This document shows, in pieces, positions 31,497-39,304 of a stretch of DNA of 42,576 nucleotides; position 1 is the first letter of the stretch, and every line of letters begins with the position of its first letter. The notes beneath the pieces are model-generated. The model was not told the DNA's origin and did no database searches. It worked only from the letters and a program-made list of their open reading frames with translations. The DNA lies in the NCBI GenBank assembly GCA_024401225.1, contig JAKSLM010000022.1:1-42576 (forward strand). The letters run 5' to 3'. The position numbers were made by a program, and so were the translations under genes. This DNA is from Bacteroidaceae bacterium (lineage in GTDB: Bacteria > Bacteroidota > Bacteroidia > Bacteroidales > Bacteroidaceae).

Positions 31497-33995
31497 TTAC
31501 ATTTTTACAGAAACAGCCTTACCGCTATATGTAACAGTCCTAACAGTGTTCTGACCCACTACGTTAACAACAAACTTTCGAGATGGGGTAGGGGAGTACT
31601 GACCATTGCGAGCATTGATTGTCAATGTCTTAGTTTTGTCATTCCACTTTACCAATACAGTCGAACTATTACCCTTCTCATAGTCATAGCTATCACCGCT
31701 ATCCTCATAGATGGTAAACTCAGCATCAGCACCTGGGTATACACGAAGTTCCCAAAGAGCCTTGTCTACCTGATCAGAATACTCGATTGCATCTGCACAC
31801 ATTGGGATGATTGATCCTGAGCGAACATACAAAGGCATCTTGTCTATTGGAGCATCAGCACTAAGCGAAATGCCCGATTCTATCTGCTCGTTGGTCCAGA
31901 AATCATACCATGTGCCTTTCTTTGCCTTACCATCTACATTCTGTGTGAATGATGGCAGATATACGTTTCTAGTCATGCGAACGCCCTGAATAGGCTCAGA
32001 ATCCTTGTTATAGTACATTGGAGTCGTTACTGGAGCCACAAGCATCGAATTTCCAAACATGAACTCATCACGCATATCCAACACATTGATGTCGTTAGCG
32101 AAGTCGAATGCAAGAGCACGAGTCATGGTGTAAGCTTCGTTGCTAACACGCGAACTCAATGAATATGTGTAAGGTAGAAGTGCATAGCGAAGACGAATGA
32201 ACTTAAGGATGCTATCATAGAATGGTTCGCCCTGCTTACCGAATCTCCAAGGTTCGCGTGGTGTATCAGAACCGTGACTTCTCATCACTGGCAAGAATGT
32301 AGCGTACTGAAGCATACGAGTATACAACTCTCGATAGCCCATATCGTCTACACCTTTTGGGTAATCTCCGTTATAGAACCATGCCCAACCCTTCTTTGTG
32401 AAGAAGGCACCGATATCAATCGACCAATAAGGACATCCTGTTGCCATGAAGTTCAAACCAGCAGGAATCATCTGCTTGAACGAATCCCATGCTGCATAAG
32501 TGTCACCATTCCAAGTGATGGTAGCATAGCGCTGCTGGCCAGCATACGATGAACGTGTCAGATTCACTACACGCTTTCTATCTGTCACCTTGCGCTGATT
32601 TTCATAGATACCCATCGAGTGATAAAGCGAATAGAGCTGTGAGCGCTCATGACCTAATGCATCGCCCAGTTTCTTTGAGCAGAGTTCGAATCGCCTCTCG
32701 TGGCTATCCTTATCATATCCCTGTCCCTGGTTGCTCCAGTCAGCATCCAATGGTTCAGAGGAATCGCACCACCATGCATCAAAATCGTTGCTAAAGAACT
32801 CATTATTAGCATATTCCCAGTACAAGTCACGTGCTTTCTCCGAGAATGCATCGTAGGCGTTAGTTCCGTTTATCATCATGCCTCGCTTGATGAAGTCATC
32901 AGCCTGAGGCGAATTGGAGAATGTAGGCCAGATGCTGATCATCAGCTTTGCATTCATGTCATGAATGGTCTTTGACAACAGTTTCTTGTCAGGGAAGTCC
33001 CTTGTATTCATCTTCATGTGTCCCCAGCTGCCATTCTCCCAGTAGTTCCAGTCCTGCACTATCATATCCACAGGAATATGCTCGCTGCGCAAGCGTGAAA
33101 GGGTGGAGATAAGGTCCTGCGAGCTGACGTAACGCTCCTTCGACTGAGTGTAGCCGAACAGGTATCGAGGCATCATAGGTGCTTCACCAGTCAACCATCG
33201 ATAGCAAGCCACAGTCTTATCCATAGTCTTGCCCTTCATGAAGTAGTAATCGAGCTGCTGTGTTGCTCCAATCTCTATCACATCGTCATCATAGATCATC
33301 TCACTTCCGGCATTGATGAGCAAACCGTATCCAGCAGTTGAGTTGAGCACAGGTACCATGGCCTTGAGGTTATGCTGGCAAAGGTATATCTTGCTGCCAC
33401 GAAGGTTCATCACATTCTCTATATGCGATCCAAGGCCATAGATTGCCTCATCCTGCTTATATTGCCAATTCAAACGGTACTTCCATGTAACACCCACCGT
33501 ATCTCGGCGCAGTACATCACGAACCTCCTTGTCGCCATCGGCAGTATGTACCGTACGGCGCGATGCCTCATCATAAGTTACATTTTCGGTTACCACCTTC
33601 TCATAGTAGTGTGGGGTAGTGGACTTCTCCTTTGCTATAAGTGCATTCGTTTTCTTATCAAAATACGATATTGCACCACTCTCCAGGTTTATCTCCACTT
33701 TCAAGCTATCAGAAGTCATGGTGTATACATTGTTCGATTTTTTTCCAATCACCGAAAACTTCCTTGGCTCATTATGATCTACACATACGTTTGTCAGATT
33801 GGCATCAATTATTTTTCCCTGAGCACTGTGGCGCACACGAACTATATCCGGACGCACCATTTCCACTTTCATTTTGGCTCCGTCCTTCAAGCTCAGTTCC
33901 ACACCATAGCTTTGCTTATTTACATTTGCTGCTGTCTGGGCAAACATCATTGACGTTTGTGACAACATCATCAATGCTATTATTTTCTTTTTCAT
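31497..33995 (-). CDS. GH31 glycoside hydrolase, secreted
   Basis: An 832-residue enzyme with a signal peptide (about residues 1-20). The N-terminal beta-sandwich covers ~25-255, and the TIM barrel ~270-610 has VDMIVQDWNYW (309-319) and the nucleophile D411 in DAWWCDSSEP, the GH31 WxDxxE-type motif. Two C-terminal beta domains follow, ending in a DUF5110-like module. GH31 includes alpha-glucosidases, alpha-xylosidases and related enzymes; the substitution around the nucleophile (WWCDSSEP) is close to the alpha-xylosidase-like group, but specificity is uncertain. It is the first gene of a two-gene unit with the mutarotase. Confidence 0.92.
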   Translation of the reverse strand: MKKKIIALMMLSQTSMMFAQTAANVNKQSYGVELSLKDGAKMKVEMVRPDIVRVRHSAQGKIIDANLTNVCVDHNEPRKFSVIGKKSNNVYTMTSDSLKVEINLESGAISYFDKKTNALIAKEKSTTPHYYEKVVTENVTYDEASRRTVHTADGDKEVRDVLRRDTVGVTWKYRLNWQYKQDEAIYGLGSHIENVMNLRGSKIYLCQHNLKAMVPVLNSTAGYGLLINAGSEMIYDDDVIEIGATQQLDYYFMKGKTMDKTVACYRWLTGEAPMMPRYLFGYTQSKERYVSSQDLISTLSRLRSEHIPVDMIVQDWNYWENGSWGHMKMNTRDFPDKKLLSKTIHDMNAKLMISIWPTFSNSPQADDFIKRGMMINGTNAYDAFSEKARDLYWEYANNEFFSNDFDAWWCDSSEPLDADWSNQGQGYDKDSHERRFELCSKKLGDALGHERSQLYSLYHSMGIYENQRKVTDRKRVVNLTRSSYAGQQRYATITWNGDTYAAWDSFKQMIPAGLNFMATGCPYWSIDIGAFFTKKGWAWFYNGDYPKGVDDMGYRELYTRMLQYATFLPVMRSHGSDTPREPWRFGKQGEPFYDSILKFIRLRYALLPYTYSLSSRVSNEAYTMTRALAFDFANDINVLDMRDEFMFGNSMLVAPVTTPMYYNKDSEPIQGVRMTRNVYLPSFTQNVDGKAKKGTWYDFWTNEQIESGISLSADAPIDKMPLYVRSGSIIPMCADAIEYSDQVDKALWELRVYPGADAEFTIYEDSGDSYDYEKGNSSTVLVKWNDKTKTLTINARNGQYSPTPSRKFVVNVVGQNTVRTVTYSGKAVSVKM

Positions 33996-34027
33996 TTGTT
34001 ACACCTATTTAATATTATTACTGGTTG

Positions 34028-34035
34028 CAAATTTA
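34028..34035 (-). promoter_or_regulatory. -7 promoter box (TAAATTTG) of the GH31 gene
   Basis: TAAATTTGC on the minus strand lies 32 bases before the GH31 ATG. Confidence 0.65.
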
Positions 34036-34342
34036 GGCATTTTACTATTTTTTCCGTTGGACTTATTGAAATGATGATAGGACATTTTATTCAAATCAAC
34101 AGTTATCCCTATCTACTTATTCACCTTACACAGTAATGCGCTATATTCAGAAAAAGGTCTACATAAAAAGTTGAAAAAAATTTACGCCAGTGATTGTTTA
34201 AATTAATAAACATGGTTATAATGTTGAATTTTCGTCATTTATCATTTTTGGCAAAAGTAACACTTTAATATATTCTTATCTATAATACCTGTAAAAACGT
34301 TTTTCTGCATAAAATAAGAATGAATATCTCTTTTCAGTAAGC

Positions 34343-34359
34343 GTAACAAAATATCAACT
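34343..34359 (+). repeat. Outlying iteron
   Basis: GTAACAAAATATCAACT matches the 17-bp iteron consensus of the main array but stands 186 bp upstream of its first unit. It has the same orientation. Confidence 0.72.
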
Positions 34360-34528
34360 CTATTTTTCCGTTATTATTGACTATATCTTATTGATATTTA
34401 ATTATATAAATGATTAATCTTAAAAACTGAAAATGATCGATCTTTATTTTTCTATGTTATTATAATAAGTATGATTAGTATAAAGGACGCTATAACTATC
34501 GGTTTTTTAATAAGATACGCATCAAATA
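34360..34528. other. AT-rich segment, candidate DNA unwinding element
   Basis: This stretch between the outlying iteron and the main array is very AT-rich (for example TTAATTATATAAATGATTAA) and has no ORF. Such segments next to iterons are typically where the origin opens. No perfect DnaA box was found; TTATCCCTA at 34106 differs at two positions from the consensus TTATCCACA. Confidence 0.5.
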
Positions 34529-34969
34529 GTAACGAAATGTCAACTTTATCGTAACGAAATATCAAGATTTCCGTAACTGATTTACAATACTTTGTAACGA
34601 AAACTCAACTCTATTGTAACCAAATATCAACTCTTTTCACTAACGTAACGTATTCTCAACTCTATATACCTGATTTTGTAACGAATTTACAAGTTCTTGA
34701 TTTTCCGTAACAAATCTACAACTCCCTTTGCAAGCGTGTGGCGTAACGAATTATCAACTTATCTTCAAGGCTATAGCGTAACAAAAATACAACTATTATA
34801 AATACAGAAGTGTAACGAATTGTCAACTCATTATCGTTGCATAGCGTAACTAATTTACAACTTTTCGCGTTCTTGTTTTCCTTTAATCGTAGGTACCAAA
34901 ACAGGCCAAAAGCGTAACTAATTTACAACTTCTTTTTGCAACTTATTGAACCGTAACGAATTGTCAACT
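34529..34969 (+). other. Replication origin: array of 14 iterons
   Basis: Fourteen directly repeated 17-bp units, consensus GTAACNAATNNTCAACT, start at 34529, 34551, 34573, 34594, 34616, 34645, 34678, 34707, 34743, 34778, 34812, 34846, 34913 and 34953. The first five are spaced 21-22 bp (two helical turns); later ones mostly 29-36 bp (about three turns), with one 67-bp step (six turns). Units 11 and 14 are identical, as are 12 and 13. All point towards the rep gene, whose start is 83 bp after the last unit. This is the layout of an iteron-controlled Rep_3 origin. Confidence 0.92.
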
Positions 34970-35025
34970 TTTCGCTGAAATTTAAAATATTTTGGAAAAT
35001 GTTTTTTTGTTTCGGATAAATGTCG

Positions 35026-35033
35026 TAAATTTG
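35026..35033 (+). promoter_or_regulatory. -7 promoter box (TAAATTTG) of rep
   Basis: TAAATTTGC lies 19 bases before the chosen ATG and 57 bases after the last iteron. Rep bound to iterons could repress this promoter, as in other iteron replicons. Confidence 0.68.
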
Positions 35034-35051
35034 CGCCAAATATCAATACCG

Positions 35052-36557
35052 ATGGCAAAAAAAACAGAAGAGGCTAAGAAAACGGCAAAGAAAGCGAAGA
35101 GTTCCACCTCAGCCAAGAAAAGGGAGAAAGTCATCCTGCAGAATCTCCCAGCCGAGGCAAAATGGCTCAAGCAGCCAACGAGCATCACATTCCTCAACCA
35201 GGACATGACTTTAACCCAGGTTGGCACCATGGTCGAAATAGTCGATGTGCTGCAGGACCGCATCAAGCAGGCTATAGCCAAGCGCGAACGAACGCTCTTT
35301 GATGAGTCAGAGTTTAGCAGCGATGGCACACTTGACATTGAGGTACAGTTGTCAGCTATCTACCCTGATGCTACTCAGTACCGCAATCTTGAGGACACGA
35401 CTAAGTCCATGCTTAAGTGGAATGTGCAGAAGGAGTATGTGGATGAGAAGGGGGAGAGCCGAAAGGTGATGCAGAACATTTTCTCATCAATCGATATTCC
35501 TACATCCGAGAATGGACGCCGAAAGGGCACGGTGCGTTTTTCTATTTTGAAGAACGCCGTTGACTCTGTCTTCGTGCTTGATCAGTATAATAAGTATTTA
35601 AAGTCCATCTCCCGAAGTGCAAACAGCGTTTACACCTCTCGTATATATATGTTCATCACGGCCTATCTCAACCTTGGCAAGTGGGAACCTAAGTACGAGG
35701 ACTTGCATCGCATGTTCGGTTTTACGGTGTTCAAGACCGATGAGACTACGAAGAAGCAGGATTGGGTGGTGGAGAAATATCCCAACTATCGCCAGTTTAA
35801 GCAGAAGGTATTGAAGGTTGCTCAGGAGGAACTGAAGACGCTTGCTGAGGAAAACAAGGTCGATTGCTTCTTCGACTTCTACGAGATCTATCCTAACGGA
35901 AAGAAGAACGGACAGCCTTACAAGATACATTTCGATATTTACCGAACAAGCTTTGGACGCCATCAGCAGGAGGCCGATGCCTCTATGAAGGAATACTTCG
36001 CCATTGAGTCTATGCTGAAGAATGAGTTTGCATTTGGATCGACCGAGATCAATCAGCTGCGAAAATTGATGAAGGCGGAGGACTATCCGTTCCTCAAGAT
36101 CAAGATCTCCGAGGTGAAGCTGTACATCGATTCGCATGCCGATAGCATAAAGGACCCTAAGCGCTATGCGTTCACATCACTTCGCCAGGCACTCCTCGAC
36201 CTTGTACCCGAGGCTGAGGTTGAGATGACTGCTGGAACTCAGCAGCCACCGGTTGATGCAGAACTGACAAACGCAGAAGGGCAGGGTAGTGTGAATGTTG
36301 AACAGACTACCAATGAAGTTGCCGCTGACACTCTTGCTCTGTTCAATAAGGCAAAGCAGAACATTCTGGATGAAGGCCATGATCCTGAGGGATTCACTTC
36401 CGGAATGACTCTGGTTGGTGAGGATGCCAAGACCTTGATCATCCAGGTAGGTTCCCAGTCGTTTATTGATGCCTACATCAATATGCATGGCACAGAGTTC
36501 TTTGATGTGTTGAAGTCCCTGACTGGAAAGAGCGTGAAGTTCGTGAAGCAGAGCTGA
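35052..36557 (+). CDS. Rep_3-family (RepB-like) replication initiator
   Basis: A 501-residue initiator. A lysine-rich N-terminus (1-25) leads into two winged-helix domains of Rep_3 type (about 75-320): SRIYMFITAYLNLGKWEPKYEDLHRMFGF, then YRQFKQKVLKVAQEELKTL and KIHFDIYRT. An unusual C-terminal ~75 residues follow after a low-complexity linker (LALFNKAKQNIL...TLIIQVGSQSFIDAYI). The start at 35052 (MAKKTEEAKK) is chosen because an earlier ATG at 34992 lies upstream of the promoter box. The protein would bind the adjacent iterons and start replication. A terminator follows 77 bases after the stop. Confidence 0.92.
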   Translation: MAKKTEEAKKTAKKAKSSTSAKKREKVILQNLPAEAKWLKQPTSITFLNQDMTLTQVGTMVEIVDVLQDRIKQAIAKRERTLFDESEFSSDGTLDIEVQLSAIYPDATQYRNLEDTTKSMLKWNVQKEYVDEKGESRKVMQNIFSSIDIPTSENGRRKGTVRFSILKNAVDSVFVLDQYNKYLKSISRSANSVYTSRIYMFITAYLNLGKWEPKYEDLHRMFGFTVFKTDETTKKQDWVVEKYPNYRQFKQKVLKVAQEELKTLAEENKVDCFFDFYEIYPNGKKNGQPYKIHFDIYRTSFGRHQQEADASMKEYFAIESMLKNEFAFGSTEINQLRKLMKAEDYPFLKIKISEVKLYIDSHADSIKDPKRYAFTSLRQALLDLVPEAEVEMTAGTQQPPVDAELTNAEGQGSVNVEQTTNEVAADTLALFNKAKQNILDEGHDPEGFTSGMTLVGEDAKTLIIQVGSQSFIDAYINMHGTEFFDVLKSLTGKSVKFVKQS

Positions 36558-36634
36558 TGCATATCCTACTTGTAGGGTGAAAGATGGATAGTGTGCTTCC
36601 GCGCTTGCTTGCAGCAATCATAATGATACAAAGA

Positions 36635-36667
36635 AACCCTCCCGAAGAGTTTTGCTTTGGGAGGGTT
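36635..36667 (+). terminator. Intrinsic terminator after rep
   Basis: AACCCTCCC pairs with GGGAGGGTT (9 bp) around a 15-base loop and is followed by CTTATTTTCTTT. It separates rep from the convergent HU gene. Confidence 0.85.
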
Positions 36668-36696
36668 CTTATTTTCTTTAGGACAAAGGTGCTGTA

Positions 36697-36969
36697 TTAC
36701 TTAAGCATTTCCTTCCACTCATTACATGGCTTTACGTATGGAATCTTGTGCTCTGGTACGATGACAGCAGTATTCTTACCGATGTTACGGCCTACCTTTT
36801 CCTTGCGTACCTTAGTTGTGATAGTACAGAGACCACGGAGGAAGATGTCCTCACCCTCAACTGTAGCTTTCTTCACCTGATTCATGAGAGACTCAATAAC
36901 AGCGAGAACCTTTACGTTCTCAATGCCTGTCTCTTCTGCAATTGCCTTTACGAGATCTTGTTTTGTCAT
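36697..36969 (-). CDS. HU/IHF-family DNA-binding protein
   Basis: A 90-residue histone-like protein: MTKQDLVKAIAEETGIENVKV helix pair, then GEDIFLRGLCTITTKVRKEKVGRN, the beta-arm region, ending YVKPCNEWKEML. The usual arm-tip RNPQ/T-like segment is changed to GRNIGKNTAVIV, as seen in many Bacteroidota paralogues. It bends DNA non-specifically or at preferred sites. Its place directly behind rep suggests it may assist origin opening, although HU genes also occur elsewhere. Confidence 0.93.
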   Translation of the reverse strand: MTKQDLVKAIAEETGIENVKVLAVIESLMNQVKKATVEGEDIFLRGLCTITTKVRKEKVGRNIGKNTAVIVPEHKIPYVKPCNEWKEMLK

Positions 36970-37020
36970 TTTTTTGAATTTATTTTATTGGTTTTACTTT
37001 AATTACATGCAAAATCAATG

Positions 37021-37028
37021 CAAATATA
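37021..37028 (-). promoter_or_regulatory. -7 promoter box (TATATTTG) of the HU gene
   Basis: The minus strand reads TATATTTGC 51 bases before the HU start. Confidence 0.62.
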
Positions 37029-37127
37029 GTGAATATTTTTCAAACCAATCTAATAGAAACAAAAAAATTATGCCAAAAAGCGTAAAAAAGACCTAAATGA
37101 TTGATTAGTGGACTATAAAAGTACAAA

Positions 37128-37170
37128 AAAAGCATCTTGAATGACTCTTTTCTTCATTCAAGATGCTTTT
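37128..37170 (-). terminator. Strong intrinsic terminator of the L-galactose operon
   Basis: A perfect 17-bp stem (left arm AAAAGCATCTTGAATGA) with a 9-base loop is followed on the minus strand by a T-run. It stands about 60 bases after the operon's last stop and also insulates the HU promoter. Confidence 0.9.
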
Positions 37171-37228
37171 TGCTTATCCTTCTATCTGCTAAGGGGTGTG
37201 ATATAGTGGTGCAGAGGCAGTTATGGTA

Positions 37229-38248
37229 TCAGAATTCCACAAGTATTCTGAACACCTTGCCTGGGTTCTTGCTCCACCACTGCATGGTTTCCAAAGCCTC
37301 TTCCGGCTTGATGACCTTGGTGATGAAGGTGTCGATAGGGCACGAACCGCGCTCGAGATACTTGATCACTCCGCGGAAGTCCTCAGGAGTAGCATTGCGC
37401 GAACCGCGTATGTCGAGTTCCTTCTGTACGAAGTACTTGGTCTGGAACGACACCTCCGACTTTGCATATCCAATGCATACCACACGTCCTGTGAATGCCA
37501 CTTCGTTGATTGCCATCTGGTAGGTTGGTACGCTTCCTACAGCCTCGATGATCACATCAGGTCCGTAGCCATCGGTTATCTCCATGAGTCGGGCATGCAC
37601 ATCCTCCGAACCGGTGTTGATGGTGTAGGCAGCACCCACCTCCTTTGCAAGGGCGAGCTTCTCATCGTCCAAATCGACTGCTATCACCTTTGCTCCGCGA
37701 GTCACGGAACGTACTATGGCACCCATGCCCACCATTCCGCATCCGATGATCATCACCGTATCCACATCGGTCACCTGACCTCTGCTCACAGCGTGGAAAC
37801 CTACTGACATTGGTTCGATGAGCGCACTTGTCTTTGCTGTAAGAGTGCCAGCAGGGATGATCTTCTGCCATGGAAGGGTGATGTACTCCATCATGGCACC
37901 GTTGCGCTGCACACCAAGAGTCTCGTTGTGCTGACATGCGTTTACGCGTCCGTTGCGGCACGAAGCGCAGTTGTTGCAGTTGGTGTAAGGATTGCATGTT
38001 ACCACCATGCCAGGCTTCAAGCTGTCTGGCACGCCTTCGCCTGTTGCTTCAATCACGGCACCGATCTCGTGTCCCGGTATCACAGGGTTAAGGGCCATAG
38101 TGTTTCGGCCCAGGAAAGTGTTGAGATCCGAACCGCAGAAACCTACATAGTTGAGACGCAGGAGTACCTCGCCTGCTGCAGGAGCCTGAGGACGGTCGAG
38201 CGTGATGACGTTCAGCTCCTGGTTGTGAGTTATCTGAATTGCTTTCAT
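37229..38248 (-). CDS. Zinc alcohol dehydrogenase, probable L-galactonate 5-dehydrogenase
   Basis: A 339-residue medium-chain dehydrogenase. The catalytic zinc site has C38, H60 and E61 (GFCGSD, PGHE); structural zinc cysteines are C91, C94, C97 and C105. The Rossmann motif is IIGCGMVGMG, followed by VIAVDLDDEK, whose acidic residue indicates NAD rather than NADP. It is the last gene of an operon whose two upstream members match L-galactose dehydrogenase and a sugar lactonase. In the known Bacteroides L-galactose pathway the third enzyme is a zinc dehydrogenase turning L-galactonate into D-tagaturonate. A related possibility is L-fuconate or idonate metabolism. Confidence 0.85.
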   Translation of the reverse strand: MKAIQITHNQELNVITLDRPQAPAAGEVLLRLNYVGFCGSDLNTFLGRNTMALNPVIPGHEIGAVIEATGEGVPDSLKPGMVVTCNPYTNCNNCASCRNGRVNACQHNETLGVQRNGAMMEYITLPWQKIIPAGTLTAKTSALIEPMSVGFHAVSRGQVTDVDTVMIIGCGMVGMGAIVRSVTRGAKVIAVDLDDEKLALAKEVGAAYTINTGSEDVHARLMEITDGYGPDVIIEAVGSVPTYQMAINEVAFTGRVVCIGYAKSEVSFQTKYFVQKELDIRGSRNATPEDFRGVIKYLERGSCPIDTFITKVIKPEEALETMQWWSKNPGKVFRILVEF

Positions 38249-38309
38249 TTTCTTTATTCTGTTCTTCTTTATTTTCTTTTACACCTTATTTATATATATA
38301 GGATCACAT

Positions 38310-39272
38310 CTATTCCGACATATTCTTGATGTAAGGTAGGTCGATGATGTTCTTGAATCCGTAGAATGCCTTTGCATTTTCACCCAGCATCATGTCCTTC
38401 TCCTTGTCAGTCAGTTCGTCCGATTTGGTGATGAAGTCGTAGCTCATACGGTAGGTGATGGCAGTTATGGTGCGAGGGTAGTCGCTTCCCCACATCAGTC
38501 GGTCCATGCCCACGAGGTCGGCAGCTCGGCGTATGCTCTTTATTGCCGATGGGTAAGGGTAGAACTCGCTATTGTACAACCATGTAATACCTCCCGATTC
38601 CACCATTACTTTATCTCCTTCACGTGCCAGTTTCACCTGGCTTTCGAACGATGGGGTAGTCACCATTCCAAAGTGGCCGATAGCCACTTTCAGGTTCGGG
38701 CACTCCTGTATCACCTCAGCCATTTCCTTGATCTGAGCTTCATCGTCAGCCAGGCACATGGAGAGTATCAGTCCCTTGCTCTCGAGCATCTTGAACATGC
38801 TCATCATCTCAGGGCTGTTGAGGTGTAGGGTGGTGAAGCAGCTCTCCTCCTCATTGGTTGGGACCGAGAGCAAGCGGTGGCCCGGGATGGCAAGTCCCTT
38901 GAATCCTGCATCGATCACATCGCGCACTCCTGCCATGTAATCGTTGCCGTAGCGGAACTCAGTCATGCCCATTGTCACGAAGCGGTCGGGATAGGTCTCC
39001 TGCACCTTCTTGAGGTACTCGTTCTGGTTGCCATCTATGATCTCCTGTACCACAACGGCACCTGCTACCTGGGCATAGTTCATGTTCGAGAGGAACACTT
39101 CGGCCGAGTTTACCCCGTCTATCATGAACGGTGGGATCATCTGCACCTCCTCATCGAGGAAGATGCTTCGACCGTTCTTCAGCGAACGAATGGTCTTGCC
39201 GTCCACCTTTGTGTCCTGCTTGAGCCATAGGTGTGAGTGGGCATCAATGATGCATTTCTTTTCGTAGTCCAC
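38310..39272 (-). CDS. Amidohydrolase-family lactonase, probable L-galactono-lactonase
   Basis: A 320-residue TIM-barrel metal hydrolase. The first metal site is DAHSHLW (H12, H14), and the C-terminal metal aspartate is in MLWGSDYPRT, both standard for the amidohydrolase superfamily branch that includes sugar lactonases. Given its neighbours it would hydrolyse L-galactono-1,5-lactone (or L-fucono-lactone) to the acid. It lies 32 bases after the aldo/keto reductase gene and 61 bases before the zinc dehydrogenase on the same strand. Substrate assignment is by context; the fold assignment is firm. Confidence 0.82.
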   Translation of the reverse strand: MDYEKKCIIDAHSHLWLKQDTKVDGKTIRSLKNGRSIFLDEEVQMIPPFMIDGVNSAEVFLSNMNYAQVAGAVVVQEIIDGNQNEYLKKVQETYPDRFVTMGMTEFRYGNDYMAGVRDVIDAGFKGLAIPGHRLLSVPTNEEESCFTTLHLNSPEMMSMFKMLESKGLILSMCLADDEAQIKEMAEVIQECPNLKVAIGHFGMVTTPSFESQVKLAREGDKVMVESGGITWLYNSEFYPYPSAIKSIRRAADLVGMDRLMWGSDYPRTITAITYRMSYDFITKSDELTDKEKDMMLGENAKAFYGFKNIIDLPYIKNMSE

Positions 39273-39304
39273 GTTGCTATCGTTCTTAAATGTTGGACTT
39301 ATGA

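Noticed and set aside
32681-32700. tRNA T-loop-like sequence GTTCGAATC
   Set aside because: It lies inside the GH31 coding region and no cloverleaf can be built around it. No tRNA or rRNA gene was found in the window.
34529-34969. CRISPR array
   Set aside because: Units are 17 bp, degenerate, and spacers of 4-19 bp are too short and variable; they precede a Rep gene, so iterons.
34992-35051. Upstream start for the Rep protein
   Set aside because: The ATG at 34992 lies upstream of the -7 box at 35026, and the added residues show no Rep_3 homology.
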